Of a stretch of 20,989 nt of DNA, positions 1 to 10,144 are shown one piece after another. The notes beneath the pieces were generated by a model. It did no database searches. It saw only the letters and a program-made list of their open reading frames with translations, and was not told where the DNA came from. A program made the position numbers and the translations under genes. Positions within the stretch are counted from its first letter, which is position 1. Each line of letters starts with the position of its first letter. The DNA is from Allomyces macrogynus ATCC 38327 (taxonomy: Eukaryota > Blastocladiomycota > Blastocladiomycetes > Blastocladiales > Blastocladiaceae), in assembly GCA_000151295.1 (NCBI GenBank), contig GG745360.1:142798-163786 (forward strand). The letters are read 5' to 3'.

Positions 1-438
1 GGGTGCCGGACGCACCCCCGGCGGCAGCGACCGGCCGCGGACCGCGCGTCGGCCGTTCGCGAGCCGACCCGCACGCGTCCCCGGCGACGCTCGTGCCCGA
101 TGACGGATCCAGGCGCACCGCGTGGGCCTGACGGAGTCCCATTGCATATTCGCATGTCGTCGCGGATCGGGGCCGCGCCGGGGTTCTTCCCGCCGAGTCC
201 GGCGACGCCTCGGCCCATGTCGCCCGAAGAGGTCGTGCCGGAGGCCAATTTGCCGGATCCGGCAATTCCGCTGGGGGCAATGACGGCGCCGGTGGTGGGG
301 GTGAAGGAGGAACCAGAGCCGGCGATCAAGACGACGTTGGTCGAGCCGGAACCCGTGGACGTGCCGCCGAGTCCGCGGGTCGGGCACCATGAGGCCGAAG
401 GGTTTGGTCAGATTATTGGCGGCGAGTTGATGGAGTAA
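1..438 (+). CDS. C-terminal end of an unidentified proline-rich protein (partial)
   Basis: A reading frame is open from the first base of the window to a TAA at 436-438, so this looks like the 3' end of a gene that starts outside the window. Codon third positions are G/C-rich like the confirmed genes here. The visible product is rich in Pro, Glu, Val and Ala, with low-complexity stretches such as VKEEPEPAIK and VEPEPVDVPPSPR, and ends in GFGQIIGGELME. I recognise no domain. In the first ~120 bases another frame (starting VPDAPPAAATGRG) is equally open and G/C3-rich, so the true upstream frame, or an intron near 110-180, is uncertain. An ATG at 100 is in frame but is probably internal. The gene converges on the minus-strand BSD gene, with 129 bp between the stops. 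Confidence 0.45.
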   Translation, partial: GCRTHPRRQRPAADRASAVREPTRTRPRRRSCPMTDPGAPRGPDGVPLHIRMSSRIGAAPGFFPPSPATPRPMSPEEVVPEANLPDPAIPLGAMTAPVVGVKEEPEPAIKTTLVEPEPVDVPPSPRVGHHEAEGFGQIIGGELME

Positions 439-567
439 CTGACGATGGGACGTCGCGCAGTAAATAATCGTGTCTGTTTCAGCGGCATGCATATTGAACA
501 AGGTCTTGGCCAGGATGGGGAAACTAAATTATGCACAAACGATGCTCGCCTCAAAGAGCGGAGCGGC

Positions 568-2238
568 TTACTCCCAGTCGCCCCAGCCGTCCGTGTCGCT
601 GCCTGCGTCGGGTTTCACTGCCGCCGCGGGGACCGCGGTCTTCTCGTCGGCCGTGGCCGCGGGCTCGGCGGGGGTCGTCGGAAGTGGGGTCACGGCCGCC
701 TGCGGCTGCTCGTCGATGGCCGGCTTGACGAGCTGCACTTCCTCGTCCTCCTGCGCGCTCTCCTCTGCGACGGCCTCCCATGAAAAGTCATCGTCCTTGG
801 TCATGGCGTCTATATGGGTGGAGAGCAGCGTTAGTGGCTGGGGATCGCGAGAACGCATGGGAGGTAGATGCGGTACCTTGCACGGCCTGCTCGATGGTCT
901 TGTTCTCCTCAAACTTCCACAGCATGCGCAGCCAGAACACGTTGTTGCTCACCTCGGTTGGGACTACCAGGGCAATGTGAACGTCAGCCTTCAACTTCTT
1001 TTTATCTTGTCTGCGGATGGGGAGCTCAACGTACCGAGCTTGTCGTGCCACTGCTGAACGGCCGGCACTTGCGCGGCAACCGCATCGCAGTCGCGCTGCC
1101 ACACGGCCAAATCAAAGCTCTCCGAGAACGCGGCAAACTGCTCCACGAGCAACGCCGACGGCACGCTCGGTGCGCCTGCCGCGCTGTTGCCCGTATACAG
1201 CGCCAAATTCGGGTGCGTCGGGGTCACCGGGTCCGTCAAGTAGGTCGCGGCAAGCTCGAGCTGGTTCCGGACACGCGCCGGAATCGCCGCCGATGTGGTC
1301 GTCGCCTTGACTGCACCTTCCGTATCGGCCACCGGCAGCGCCAGGACCATATCAAGATCCCCGACCAGCACCGCGGCCGCATTCGGGTTCGCGGGCGCGG
1401 CCGTCAAATCGTGCGCCATATCGCGCGACCAGGCCTTGATTTCGTGCACGATCTTGTCGGGCTGCAAGGTCGCCTTCAAGTCGGACACGAGCTTGGCGTT
1501 CTGCACGCGCTGCTGCAGGTCGTCGAGCGTCACGGTGCGCGCCTGCTGCTGCACTTCCTGCGCTTTCGTCTGGACGGTGTGTGCCGTTGACTGCAACTTG
1601 CTCGTCAAGTCGGTCCCGACCGTCTGCACCGTCGCGGCTGTCGATTGCAGTTTGGCCGTCAGGTCGGTCCCGACCGTTTGTACGAGGTCCTTGAGCGCGG
1701 CCGTCGGTGGCGCGCGCGACGCGGTGGCCGCGAGCGCCGTGGAGAGCGCGGTCATGGCCTGCTGCGACTCGCCCGTCACAGTGGTCGCGAATTCCTTCAA
1801 GTCGCGGCGCGTCACTTCAGCGACGGCGGCCGACTAAGCGGGGAGAATCCGAGACACGAGCCGTGAGCGCGGGTTCATTTCGTTTCGTCGGTGCGGATGG
1901 AAGCGCAGGCGCACCTGTTTCTTGATCGTGTCGACCATCGACGCGAACCGGCCGAACCGGCCCCATCCAAACGACGAGCTCGCCGTTTTCGACGGCGCAG
2001 GAGCGGGCGGTGGAGAGCTTGCAGCACGGCTCGCATCGCCGGCAGCCGGTGCGGCCGCGTCGGCCGTCGGAGCAGCGGGTTCAGCATTCACGGTCACGGT
2101 GTCGGTCGCTGGTGTCGGCGCAGATTCGGCATCCTCGGTGTCCTGCGGCGTGGGTGCATCGGTGGCCGTGGATTGCGGCTTGTCCTGAGCTGTTGGCGCC
2201 GTGTTGAGCGCGAGAAACGGGTCGTCGGCGTCCATCAT
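568..2238 (-). CDS. BSD-domain protein, BSDC1-like (four exons)
   Basis: Deduced exons on the minus strand are 2238-1915, 1833-1035, 963-877 and 809-568 (1452 bp, 483 aa). Introns of 81, 71 and 67 bp have GT/AG ends and CTCAC, CTGAC and CTAAC branch-like motifs. Residues 1-108 are an acidic/Ala/Pro/Thr-rich leader ending SMVDTIKKQ. A segment beginning TRRDLKEF matches the family's conserved RDLxEF region. It is followed by two 18-residue repeats and a long amphipathic helical stretch. The BSD domain is near residues 375-395, with PTEVSNNVFWLRMLWKF carrying the paired aromatics (FW and WKF). The tail is acidic and ends DGWGDWE, like the DWE-type ends of animal BSDC1. The ATG at 2238 starts the only frame that joins in phase. 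BSD domains occur in TFIIH p62, synapse-associated proteins and Dos2-like proteins. The molecular role of BSDC1 is poorly defined, so no reaction is proposed. GET1 lies 229 bp upstream on the same strand. Confidence 0.82.
1576..1683 (-). repeat. Two tandem 54-bp in-frame repeats in the BSD-domain gene
   Basis: Two adjacent 54-bp units (1683-1630 and 1629-1576 on the minus strand) encode VQTVGTDLTAKLQSTAAT and VQTVGTDLTSKLQSTAHT. A third, diverged start (VQTKAQEVQ) follows. The period of 18 residues preserves the frame and an amphipathic helical pattern. Confidence 0.85.
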
Positions 2239-2467
2239 GGTGCGGGAAGTGGGAGAGGGCAAGCAAAGTCGCGATGCAGCAACGCGTGCTCGTTGTTTCA
2301 GGTCAACATGCTTGTCGTAAATGGGCCCACCTTGCAACAAGAAATGAGAAGCAACCGACCACAACAATATGATCAACAACACCTCTGCCGCGAACGATCT
2401 GGATGAAAATGATAGTGGCACAATGTCTTTATTGCTTCCTCTTCCTCCCTTCACTCGCTCACCACGG

Positions 2468-3337
2468 TCAGCTCGACTTGGCCGTGATATCGTCGAGCGA
2501 CTGCTTGAAGTTCTCGGTCGCCTGATCCGCTCCTGCGCCATCGTCGGCAACCGCATCCAGCTTATCGCCAAGCACAAGCTGCATCGTGTTGCGCGTGACG
2601 CGGCGGCACGCCAGCACCCAGACCATGACCGACACGGATCCTGCGGGCGCGAGCGGCAGACTCAGTGCGGCACCGAGGAGACCGCTGAACCAGTCGTCCG
2701 GGATGAAGAACATGGGTGCGGCGCGGTACTGGATGACGATGAACAGGTAGAGCAGGTAGAAGACGGCGCGCGTCGCGACTTGTGCCTTGAGCAGGAAGAA
2801 GGTGCGCGTGGTGCGCAGCGTCGAGGCTATCGGGTTGAAGGACGTGAGCGGATGCACGAGCGCGATACGGGAAGAGGAAGATGTAGAAGCGTACACAGCT
2901 TCTCGTACTCGGCGATTTTGGCGTCGATCTGGCGGCGTGTGCGCGCCCACTTGGCAAACTCGTCCATGGCGCTCATCGATTTGAGGTCGCGGCGCAGGTC
3001 GACGAGCTCGGCTTGCAGCGCCGAGGTGCGCGCGTAGGCGGCACGGTGGAAGAGCCATCGGTAGAGAGCAAACAGCTACGTGGGCGACGACCAAGCGCGA
3101 TCAGTCGCGTGTTCCAACCGGGTCCATGCCCAAAGCAGTGCCAGTTGCTTGAGGAAGCTGGCGCAGCAGCAGCTGGCGCAGCAGCATCTCCAGCGACAGG
3201 ACGCAGAAAACGCTCACCTGCTCGGAAATGAGCGAAAAGCCGATCCACGAGACGAGTTCAATGAAGATGGCGGCGACGAGCACGAGCAGCGCCGGCGGCG
3301 CGTCGACGATCCAGCTTGGCAAGACGGCTGTGATCAT
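2468..3337 (-). CDS. GET1: GET1/WRB, membrane receptor subunit for tail-anchored protein insertion (three exons)
   Basis: Deduced exons are 3337-3218, 3075-2895 and 2826-2468 (660 bp, 219 aa; yeast Get1 and human WRB are of similar size). The first transmembrane helix is near residues 16-35 (LLVLVAAIFIELVSWIGFSL). A cytosolic coiled coil follows at about 53-98 with the family signature MDEFAKWARTRRQID, very close to the WRB and fungal Get1 motif that binds the Get3 ATPase. The C-terminal part has a hydrophobic segment at 118-134, then MFFIPDDWF and SLPLAPAGSVSVMVWVLAC, matching the conserved Get1 block before the last helix. In the known family Get1 and Get2 form the ER receptor that takes tail-anchored proteins from Get3. 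No GET2 is visible here. Intron 2 (68 bp, phase 1) has a CTCAC branch-like motif. Intron 1 (142 bp, phase 0) is unusually long because it holds a 15-bp tandem duplication. The gene is divergent from REV3. Confidence 0.9.
3157..3186. repeat. Perfect 15-bp tandem duplication inside GET1 intron 1
   Basis: The unit GCTGGCGCAGCAGCA occurs twice back to back (3157-3171 and 3172-3186). It lies inside the deduced first intron of GET1 and partly explains why that intron is about twice the length of the others. Confidence 0.85.
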
Positions 3338-3775
3338 GGTCGATTTCAGGAGGTGGCGGCCACACCACGGTTGATGAGCTGGTTACGGCTCAAGCACGGT
3401 TGAGCGTGCAGCGTCGGTCGTTGTAGTGCGCTTGCCGTGCAGCCGAGGATGAGGGCGTGCAAGGCCCGTGTTGTCGATGGTGGTCGCGGCCGTGGTGGGT
3501 GGTGGTGGTGCAGCCCTTGGTGGTGTCGCACTTGTTGGGTGAAGTGTCAACCCGGCGCCGCCGCGAGACGTGGTGGCACGTTGGAGAGAGGTCATGTGGC
3601 GCGCCAGCTTGCAGACGACTGGCCTGGCAGATAGTTTCTCACCGCAACCTCCTGCAAGCAGTGAGTCAGTCACGCGCAGTGCTCCCTGCGCACCGCCAGG
3701 GCGACCACGACGACGACGCTTGCAATCTATTGCTGCAATACCATCCCGCACGAGCCGAATGCCAGCCGCAACACC
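3338..3775. promoter_or_regulatory. Divergent intergenic region between GET1 and REV3
   Basis: These 438 bp separate the GET1 start (minus) from the REV3 start (plus), so both promoters should lie here. No TATA box or well-known factor site stands out. A TGG/GGTGG-rich low-complexity tract runs at about 3476-3530. Frames open across it are Arg/Pro-rich and look like chance products of GC richness. Confidence 0.45.
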
Positions 3776-6700
3776 ATGAAGAACGCCGCGCACCAATTTG
3801 GCGACAACTTGTGGGCGTGCGACCCGGCCAAGCGACCCGCCGTGCTGTCAGTGCGCATCACCTCGCTCGACTACACTCTCGCCCCTCCTGGACCGCACGA
3901 CAAGCTCAAGCATGCCGTCCTGCCGACTATTGACGAAGAACGGCCACGCCGCTCCGTCTCGCGCGCGGTGCCCTTCATCCGCATTTTTGGGGCCGTCAAG
4001 AACAAGCCCCCACCGCGCCCTGCGTGCACGTCCAACAACTGTTTTCCCGTACTTGCTGGTGCCATACGACGGCGTACCGGATCATGACGGAGCGGTACGC
4101 ACCCCTTTGGAGAAACTCCAAGCTTGATCGAACCAATTGCTGACGCCGAGGAGATCCTTCTCCCACCATTTGTGCAGTCGATCGCTTCATTTGCAAACTC
4201 GCTGCTGCCATCAACTCGGCACTCGCCCTTGCGCGGCAACATCACGCTCCCGCGCCCAAGTACCCCCCTCGCACTCCCGATTCCCACGTTGTCGCCATCA
4301 CGCCCGTTCGCGCCGTGCCGTTTTACGGCTACCACGCGTCGCCCACCTGTTTCCTGAAAATCTGGCTCGCAGACCCGTCCAACATCCCGCGCCTCGCCGA
4401 ACTCCTCACGGGCGGCGCCATTCTCGGGCGCACCATGCAGGCTCACGAGTCTCACCTGCCCTACCTGTTCCAGTTCAAGGCCGACCACGGCCTGCACGGC
4501 ATGGGCTGGCTCGATCTTGCGCACGCTGAACCGCGCGCACCTGCTGACCGGACCGCGCACTGCCACGCCGAAGTCGACACGAATGCCGCAAGCATCTTGA
4601 ATTTTCACCGCATGAACGCGATCGCCGACGACAAACGGTCGCAAGTGTCGCTGTCGGCGCCCGCGAGCGGCATGTCGGAGCAGCAGCAGCCGATGCGGCT
4701 GATTCAGTCGCTCGATGCGCTCTGGATTGACGAGGATGAGCGCCGCATTCGGCTAGGGTTGCCGCTCTACGCGGTGGAGCCCGTCGGGACGCAAGCGGGC
4801 ACGCCGCCGTCGTGGGATTCGAGCGACGAGCATCTGGCTGCACTGCGCAATTGGCTCGGCAGGAACCGGTCCAGTGTGGAAGATGACGAAGACGGCGCGG
4901 CGAAAGAGCGGTTTCTCAATGAGTTGCCGTGGATTTACAGCGTCTCGGCGACATTGGCGCCAGATCCGACCCCGCAACGACCGGTTCGACCGCAGCGACC
5001 ACCATCGCCGCGCGTAGCGTCTCCACCCGCTCACGCACCACCGGTGGTCCAGGCATATGATGACGAGTCTACCGTTGACGTGCAGCTCACGCAGGAACTA
5101 CTGCAGTGGATGCTCGAGGAGCAGGGCGACGACACGGATCAAGACGAGAATGAGCTCGACAGTCTTGGTGGCCGCGACTTTGCCGAGCATGATCGACAAG
5201 GAAACGTGGGCCGTGAGAACGACGAATTCGACGACGTGTTCCCTGACGACGCCCTGTTTTGGAGCCAGCCGTACGTCGAGGATCACCACGATGCCGCGAT
5301 CCCTGTTTCAAACCAACCCGTTTCGCCCGCCGTACTCGCCAACGCCCCGCTCCCCGACCCCGCCCCACCCGCCGCCATCCACTACCTCGACGACCCGGAC
5401 CACGATCTTGACTCCGACTCGTGGCTCGGCGACACCGATATGGATTTCCAGTTCGACGACGGCATGGACTGGACCACCCTCGGCGCCGCTGCATCCTCCT
5501 CCTCGTCCTCCTCTACCTCCGCGCGCATCCCGCAATATGACGGTACCGACGACATGACCGTCTACGGCCGCGGCACACCCAAACCAACCTCGACCCGCCG
5601 GACCGCGCGCGACCGAATCGGCAAGCGCGCGGCCCCGCCGCCGAGAAAATTCCGCGATCGCACGCTCGACGCGACTGCGTACCAGTCGATCCTCGCGGAA
5701 ATCGAGACTAGCGAAATCGGCCGCGGGCGCGCGCGGATACCGGGAATCATGCAGAGCGCGTGGTCCCCTGGACCGGACCCGGGACCGGCGTCGCCGACGG
5801 ACACGGAGGCGCGCAAGTGGACGGCCGGCATGCGCGCTGAGGACTTGCTTTCGGATTCGGCGCAGCCACGGTCGCTGGTGCGGAAGAGGACGACACTGCG
5901 GTTCCGCGCGCCGCCGCCAACGCTCGCTGAGGTCGAGGACGATCTGATCGCACACGATTTGCCGTTACAGGTGCACGACGCGCCGTTTTGGAGTAAGCCC
6001 GACGACGCGGATGCGCGGCCGCGCGTGTTTGCCGGGCGCGAGTTCCGGATTCCCGTCAAAGGTGCGTCCACCGCGCCGGAGTTTGACGAGGTATTGCACG
6101 GCGTAGTCTCGAGTTTGGCGATCCGGAGCGACGGCGTGATTTCAGTGGTGCCGGCGGCGACGCAGTCGGTGTACGTGACAAGCTGCGACCGGTTGAAAAG
6201 GTGGACGTTTGCGATGCCGCCGCCGAGTCGCGATGCCGCGGTCGAGTCGATGCGTGCGGACGCAGGTGCCACGCTGGTGGCGAAGGTAGGGGAAGAGTCG
6301 GCGGTGGACGTGGACTCGGCGCGCGACCTCAACCTCGAAGACAACAACGTGTCCGCTGCGGCCAAGGACTCACCGGGTCCGCTCGCCGTTACGGGTGGTG
6401 AGCCAAGGAAGAAGCATGCCGTCGAACTCATGTCGCAGATCGAACTCTTTGAAGGAACACCCGCCGAGGGCACGGCGGGCAACCAGGAGGAGCGCAAGAA
6501 GACCGACTTTTCGATTGAGAAGCAGCACATGCTGTGTATGGGGGCCGAGGTTCACGGTACTTTACGACTAGGTCATGTTTCGAATGGATGGACTTCTTTG
6601 CATCTCACCCGTTTGTCGTCTCGGTCGTTTGACAGTCAACACGCGCGAGGGCCTATTGCCGGATCCGGCGCACGACGCGGTCCAGGCTATTTATTACTGC

Positions 6701-9477
6701 CTGTATTGCGACTCGGGCGTCGGCGACAGCGAGCAGGCGTGCCGGTAGGATTCCGTCGAGAACAACTCACACAAACGCTCCTCTGACGCGACCTGATCTT
6801 GTTGTTGAACAGATGGGGTGTCCTGGCTCTCCGCGACAAATCGTACCGCTCGCCAGCTGAGCGCCAGACCGAGTATTTCGCCTCGGAACGCGACCTGATT
6901 GTGCGCCTGGTGGACGTGGTGCGCACCGCCGACCCGGACGTGCTGCTCGGATACGAAATTCACGCCGCGTCGTGGGGGTACCTGGTCGAGCGCTGCCATC
7001 TCGCCTTTAGTACGCTCACCTCGCCACTGCTGTGTTCCTCCTTCCCGCGCTGATGCTTTTCTCCGTAGAGCTGGACCTGTGCGACGAGCTGTCACGCATC
7101 ATCCCCACTAAACGCGCCAACCTCGATCCCAACAAGTTGAGCGCATGGGGGTTCCGCAAGGGCGCATCGTTCACCGTCACGGGCCGCATCATCCTCAACG
7201 TCTGGCGGCTCCTCCGCTCCGACATCGCCTCGACAGACTACTCGCTGTCCAACATGGCCGCCAAGGTCCTGCACCAGCGCGTGCCGCACATGCCCGCGTC
7301 GGTTCTTACGCGATGGTACCAGTCGCCGCGCACGCGGCACCGCGTCATGCGCTACTATCTGACGCGCGCGCTCGTCACGATCCGGCTCCTGCAAGACGGC
7401 GACTTTCTCGACCGCACGGCCGAATTCGCGCGCTTGTACGGGATTGACTTTGCGTCGGTCTTGACGCGCGGGTCGCAGTACCGCGTCGAGGCCATTCTCG
7501 TGCGGCTTGCGCGGCCCATGGGGTACGTGCTCGTGTCGCCGACAAAGCGGCAAGTGGCGGCACAACGGGCGGCCGAGTGCACGCCGCTCGTCATGGAACC
7601 GGTGTCGGCGTTTTACCCGGACCCGGTTGTCGTGCTGGATTTCCAGTCGCTGTATCCGTCGATTATGATTTCGTTCAACTATTGGTACGTGGCTTTGGTT
7701 CCTGGTTTGCGGTTGGTGGACGCAAGACTCAGTCACTGTCCCAACTATGAGTAGTTTTTCAACGTGTCTCGGCCATGTCCCGATCGGTGGAGAGCGGTCG
7801 TCCAAGCTCGGCGTGAGCCAAGTCGACTTCCCCGCGCATTTGCGGCTTGAGGACGTGCGCGTATCGCCCAACGGCATCGTCTTTGTCAAGGAGCACGTGC
7901 GCAAGAGCACGCTCGCACAAATGCTCACGGAACTGCTCGACACGCGCGTCATGGTCAAGAATTCGATGAAGTTGCACAAGGATAACAAGGTACGCGCGCA
8001 CGCTGCCGTGTGTTTAGCGCCAGGGCAAGAACTGACGTTGGGGTCCGCGATGTAGGTGCTGCACAAGGTACTCGACGCGCGGCAGCTCGGGCTCAAGCTG
8101 ATCGCCAACGTCACGTACGGGTACACGGCCGCCTCGTTTTCGGGCCGCATGCCGCTCGTCGAGCTCGGCGACGCGGTCGTGCAGACCGGCCGCGAGGTCC
8201 TGGAAAAGGCCATCAAGATGATCAACCAGAACCCGACGTGGGGAGCGCGCGTCGTCTATGGCGACACTGGTTCGTTTCTTCCTATTTTCCGTCGCCGCCC
8301 ATCTTTCGCCCCACCTCACTCGTGTCGCTGCCATAGACTCTGTCTTTGTCCACCTGCCCGGCGCGACCAAGTCACGCGCGTTCCAAATCGGCAAGGACAT
8401 GGCCGCCGCCATCACCCGCGCCAACATCCCACCCATCTTCCTGAAATTCGAAAAGGTCTACCTGCCGAGCATTCTCGTGACCAAGAAGCGGTACATTGGG
8501 CACAAGTACGAGTCGCCCGCGGACGTGCGACCCGTGTTTGACGCAAAGGGCGTGGAGACCGTCCGGCGCGACGGGTGCCCCGTGGTCGCCAAGACGATGC
8601 GGTCGTCGCTTGAGATTCTGTTCCGCACGCGCGACTTGACGCAGGTCAAGGGGTACTTGACGCGGCAGTGGACCAAGATTCTCGAGAACCGCGTGTCGAT
8701 TCGCGATTTCGTGATTGCCAAGGAGGTGCGGCTAGGGACGTACAGGTGCGTTTGCGTCGCGCAAGTATCATGCGATCTTCAACGCTTCTTCTGACCTCAG
8801 TTCCTCCCCGATTCACCAGCGACCGCGTCCTCCCGCCGCCCGGCGCGTACCTTGCGATGCACATGATGCAGCGCGACCCGCGCGCGGAACCGCAATACGC
8901 CGAGCGCGTGCCCTACCTCGTCGTCGCTGGCGCGCCAGGTGACCGTTTGATCGACCAAGTCAAGTGCCCGACGTCGGTTCTGCACCACCGCGAACTGCGA
9001 CTCAACGGACACTACTACATCCACAAGCAAATTATCCCGGCGCTCAACCGGCTCTTCCATCTTATGGGCGTCGACCTGGCCGCGTGGTACGCCGACATGC
9101 CGAAACCGGCGGTGCGCGCCACGCCCTGGACCCGGTCGCAGGATGCGGATGGTGGGGCCGTGCGCGCCACAATTGATCGGTACTACCGGTCGACAAGGTG
9201 TGTGGCGTGTGGAGAAGAGGATGCGGTGGGCAAGTCGGCGATGTGTCGGAAATGCACGGAGAGCACGCAGCGGCGCGTCGTGTACTTGACGAGGGCATTG
9301 GTCCAGGCCGAGGACCAGTACGCGCAGCTGGCGCGCTTGTGTGCGGATTGCGCGCAGGTGCCGGTGGGCGAGGTCGAGTGCGACGCGCTGGCGTGTGCGG
9401 TGCTGTTTGAGCGCGTCAAGGCGCGCAACAAGTGGCGGCATGCGGTCGAAGCGAGGGTGGGGGTCGATGGCGTCTGA
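3776..9477 (+). CDS. REV3: REV3, catalytic subunit of DNA polymerase zeta (nine exons)
   Basis: Deduced exons are 3776-4094, 4178-6556, 6636-6744, 6813-7009, 7069-7684, 7755-7989, 8056-8269, 8337-8745 and 8820-9477 (about 1711 aa, normal for fungal Rev3). The N-terminal block has VLSVRITSLDYTLAPPGP, FPYLLVPYDG and AVPFYGYH. A long acidic, disordered region follows. Then come LPLQVHDAPFWSKPDD and the Exo-I position, MGAEVH (about 894-899), which lacks the catalytic DxE as in other pol zeta. B-family polymerase motifs are DFQSLYPSI (about 1192-1200), KLIANVTYGYT (about 1299) and YGDTDS (about 1353-1358), with an intron splitting the second Asp codon. KKRYIGHKYE and a KGVETVRRD motif are also present. 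The C-terminus has CysA (C-x2-C...C-x2-C from about 1620) and CysB (Cys at about 1667, 1670, 1680, 1685), the latter the Fe-S/accessory-subunit site in the family. It extends mismatched or lesion-blocked termini in translesion synthesis, with Rev7. Exon 1 is frame-damaged at about 4000-4094. Confidence 0.93.
3998..4094 (+). other. Frame-scrambled segment in REV3 exon 1
   Basis: From the ATG, the frame reads conserved Rev3 sequence to FIRIFGAVKNKPPPR. The conserved residues then appear in a second frame (CVHVQQLF, from 4021) and a third frame (FPYLLVPYDGVPDHDGA, from about 4044). The original frame meets a TGA at 4085-4087. Each step has the same sense, as if one base were missing. The third step returns to the original frame exactly in phase for the 4095-4177 intron (G|TC joining to VDRFICKL). 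Homopolymer runs (CCCCC, TTTT) sit at or near the first two steps. Sequencing or assembly error is the simplest reading. Real loss of function is the alternative. Confidence 0.7.
5492..5520 (+). repeat. TCC-rich microsatellite encoding a polyserine run in REV3
   Basis: A run of mostly TCC/TCG codons encodes about eight serines in the disordered acidic part of REV3. It interrupts no conserved motif. Confidence 0.8.
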
Positions 9478-10144
9478 TGGAGGCTGTAAAGGATTCCTTA
9501 CGAATACACTGGACAGCCCTTTCACACCTGGTCGCGGCAGTCGCGGCACCCGGATTAGGAAGGGCTGAGAGGCACCTTGTGTACGATGAGCGCCGTACCC
9601 TCACGAGTAGTGAAAGCCGACCAGAGTCAAAGTCAGCGAAAGGAAGAACGGTGTTGAGTTGTTCAACGTCCTCCCGCAGCCAACAGCATCAGCGCCGCGC
9701 TGGCCATGCTTCTAGGGTCCAAAAAGACGATCAAAGGTCTAAACAAAACACAGAATTTTGGCAGGCAGGCCCCTTGTTGTCGGGAGATGCCTTGATTCAG
9801 TTTCTTATTCGTCTGTCTTTCGCCAATCGCCCAGAATGAGGCATTTAAAAGGGCCAATGATTGTTGTCCTCTCCAAAATTGCACTAAGCTTGCACTGCTT
9901 TTCGTGCAGCGACAAGCAGTTGGGCATTCACGTTCCAAAAGCAAGGCAAGTACTTGCCTCATTTTTGTGCCACAAATGTGCTTCTGGAAACGTGCCAGAT
10001 ACCTGTCAACTTGAATTTGAGATCCGCTGTATCTACCCGCGCCCTTTTGTTGATGCTGCAGGTTTTCGTGACGAGTTTGGTTTGTTTATAGCTGAGGCAT
10101 TTTGGCGACCTGCTAATTAGCTGCCAAGTTGCCCATGACAGGTA
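9478..10144. other. Intergenic region after REV3, no gene recognised
   Basis: This stretch is clearly more AT-rich than the genes around it. It starts with the REV3 3' untranslated region. The longest frames (plus, 9758-10120; minus, 9663-9962) overlap each other, lack family features and do not show the G/C-rich third positions of the real genes. A short GC-rich patch near 9670-9715 would read MASAALMLLAAGGR on the minus strand. I could not extend it into a spliced gene. Confidence 0.5.

Noticed and set aside
5562..6530. Long minus-strand open frame, 322 codons
   Set aside because: It is a shadow of the large REV3 exon 2. Absence of stops is expected in GC-rich DNA.
7092..8225. Long minus-strand open frame, 377 codons
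   Set aside because: It lies antisense to the REV3 polymerase core. The real signal is the DFQSLYPSI and YGDTDS frames.
8797..9549. Minus-strand open frame, 250 codons, reaching past the REV3 stop
   Set aside because: It is mostly antisense to the Cys-rich REV3 C-terminus. The part beyond it (9478-9549) shows no domain or splice partner I could support.
9672..9714. Short GC-rich patch reading MASAALMLLAAGGR on the minus strand
   Set aside because: It looks like a possible first exon, but no donor and acceptor pair leads to a coherent continuation.
9758..10120. Possible zinc-binding protein (CFSC...CHKC) on the plus strand
   Set aside because: It has poor codon bias, an overlapping minus frame of similar length and no family pattern. 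The Cys pairs are probably chance.
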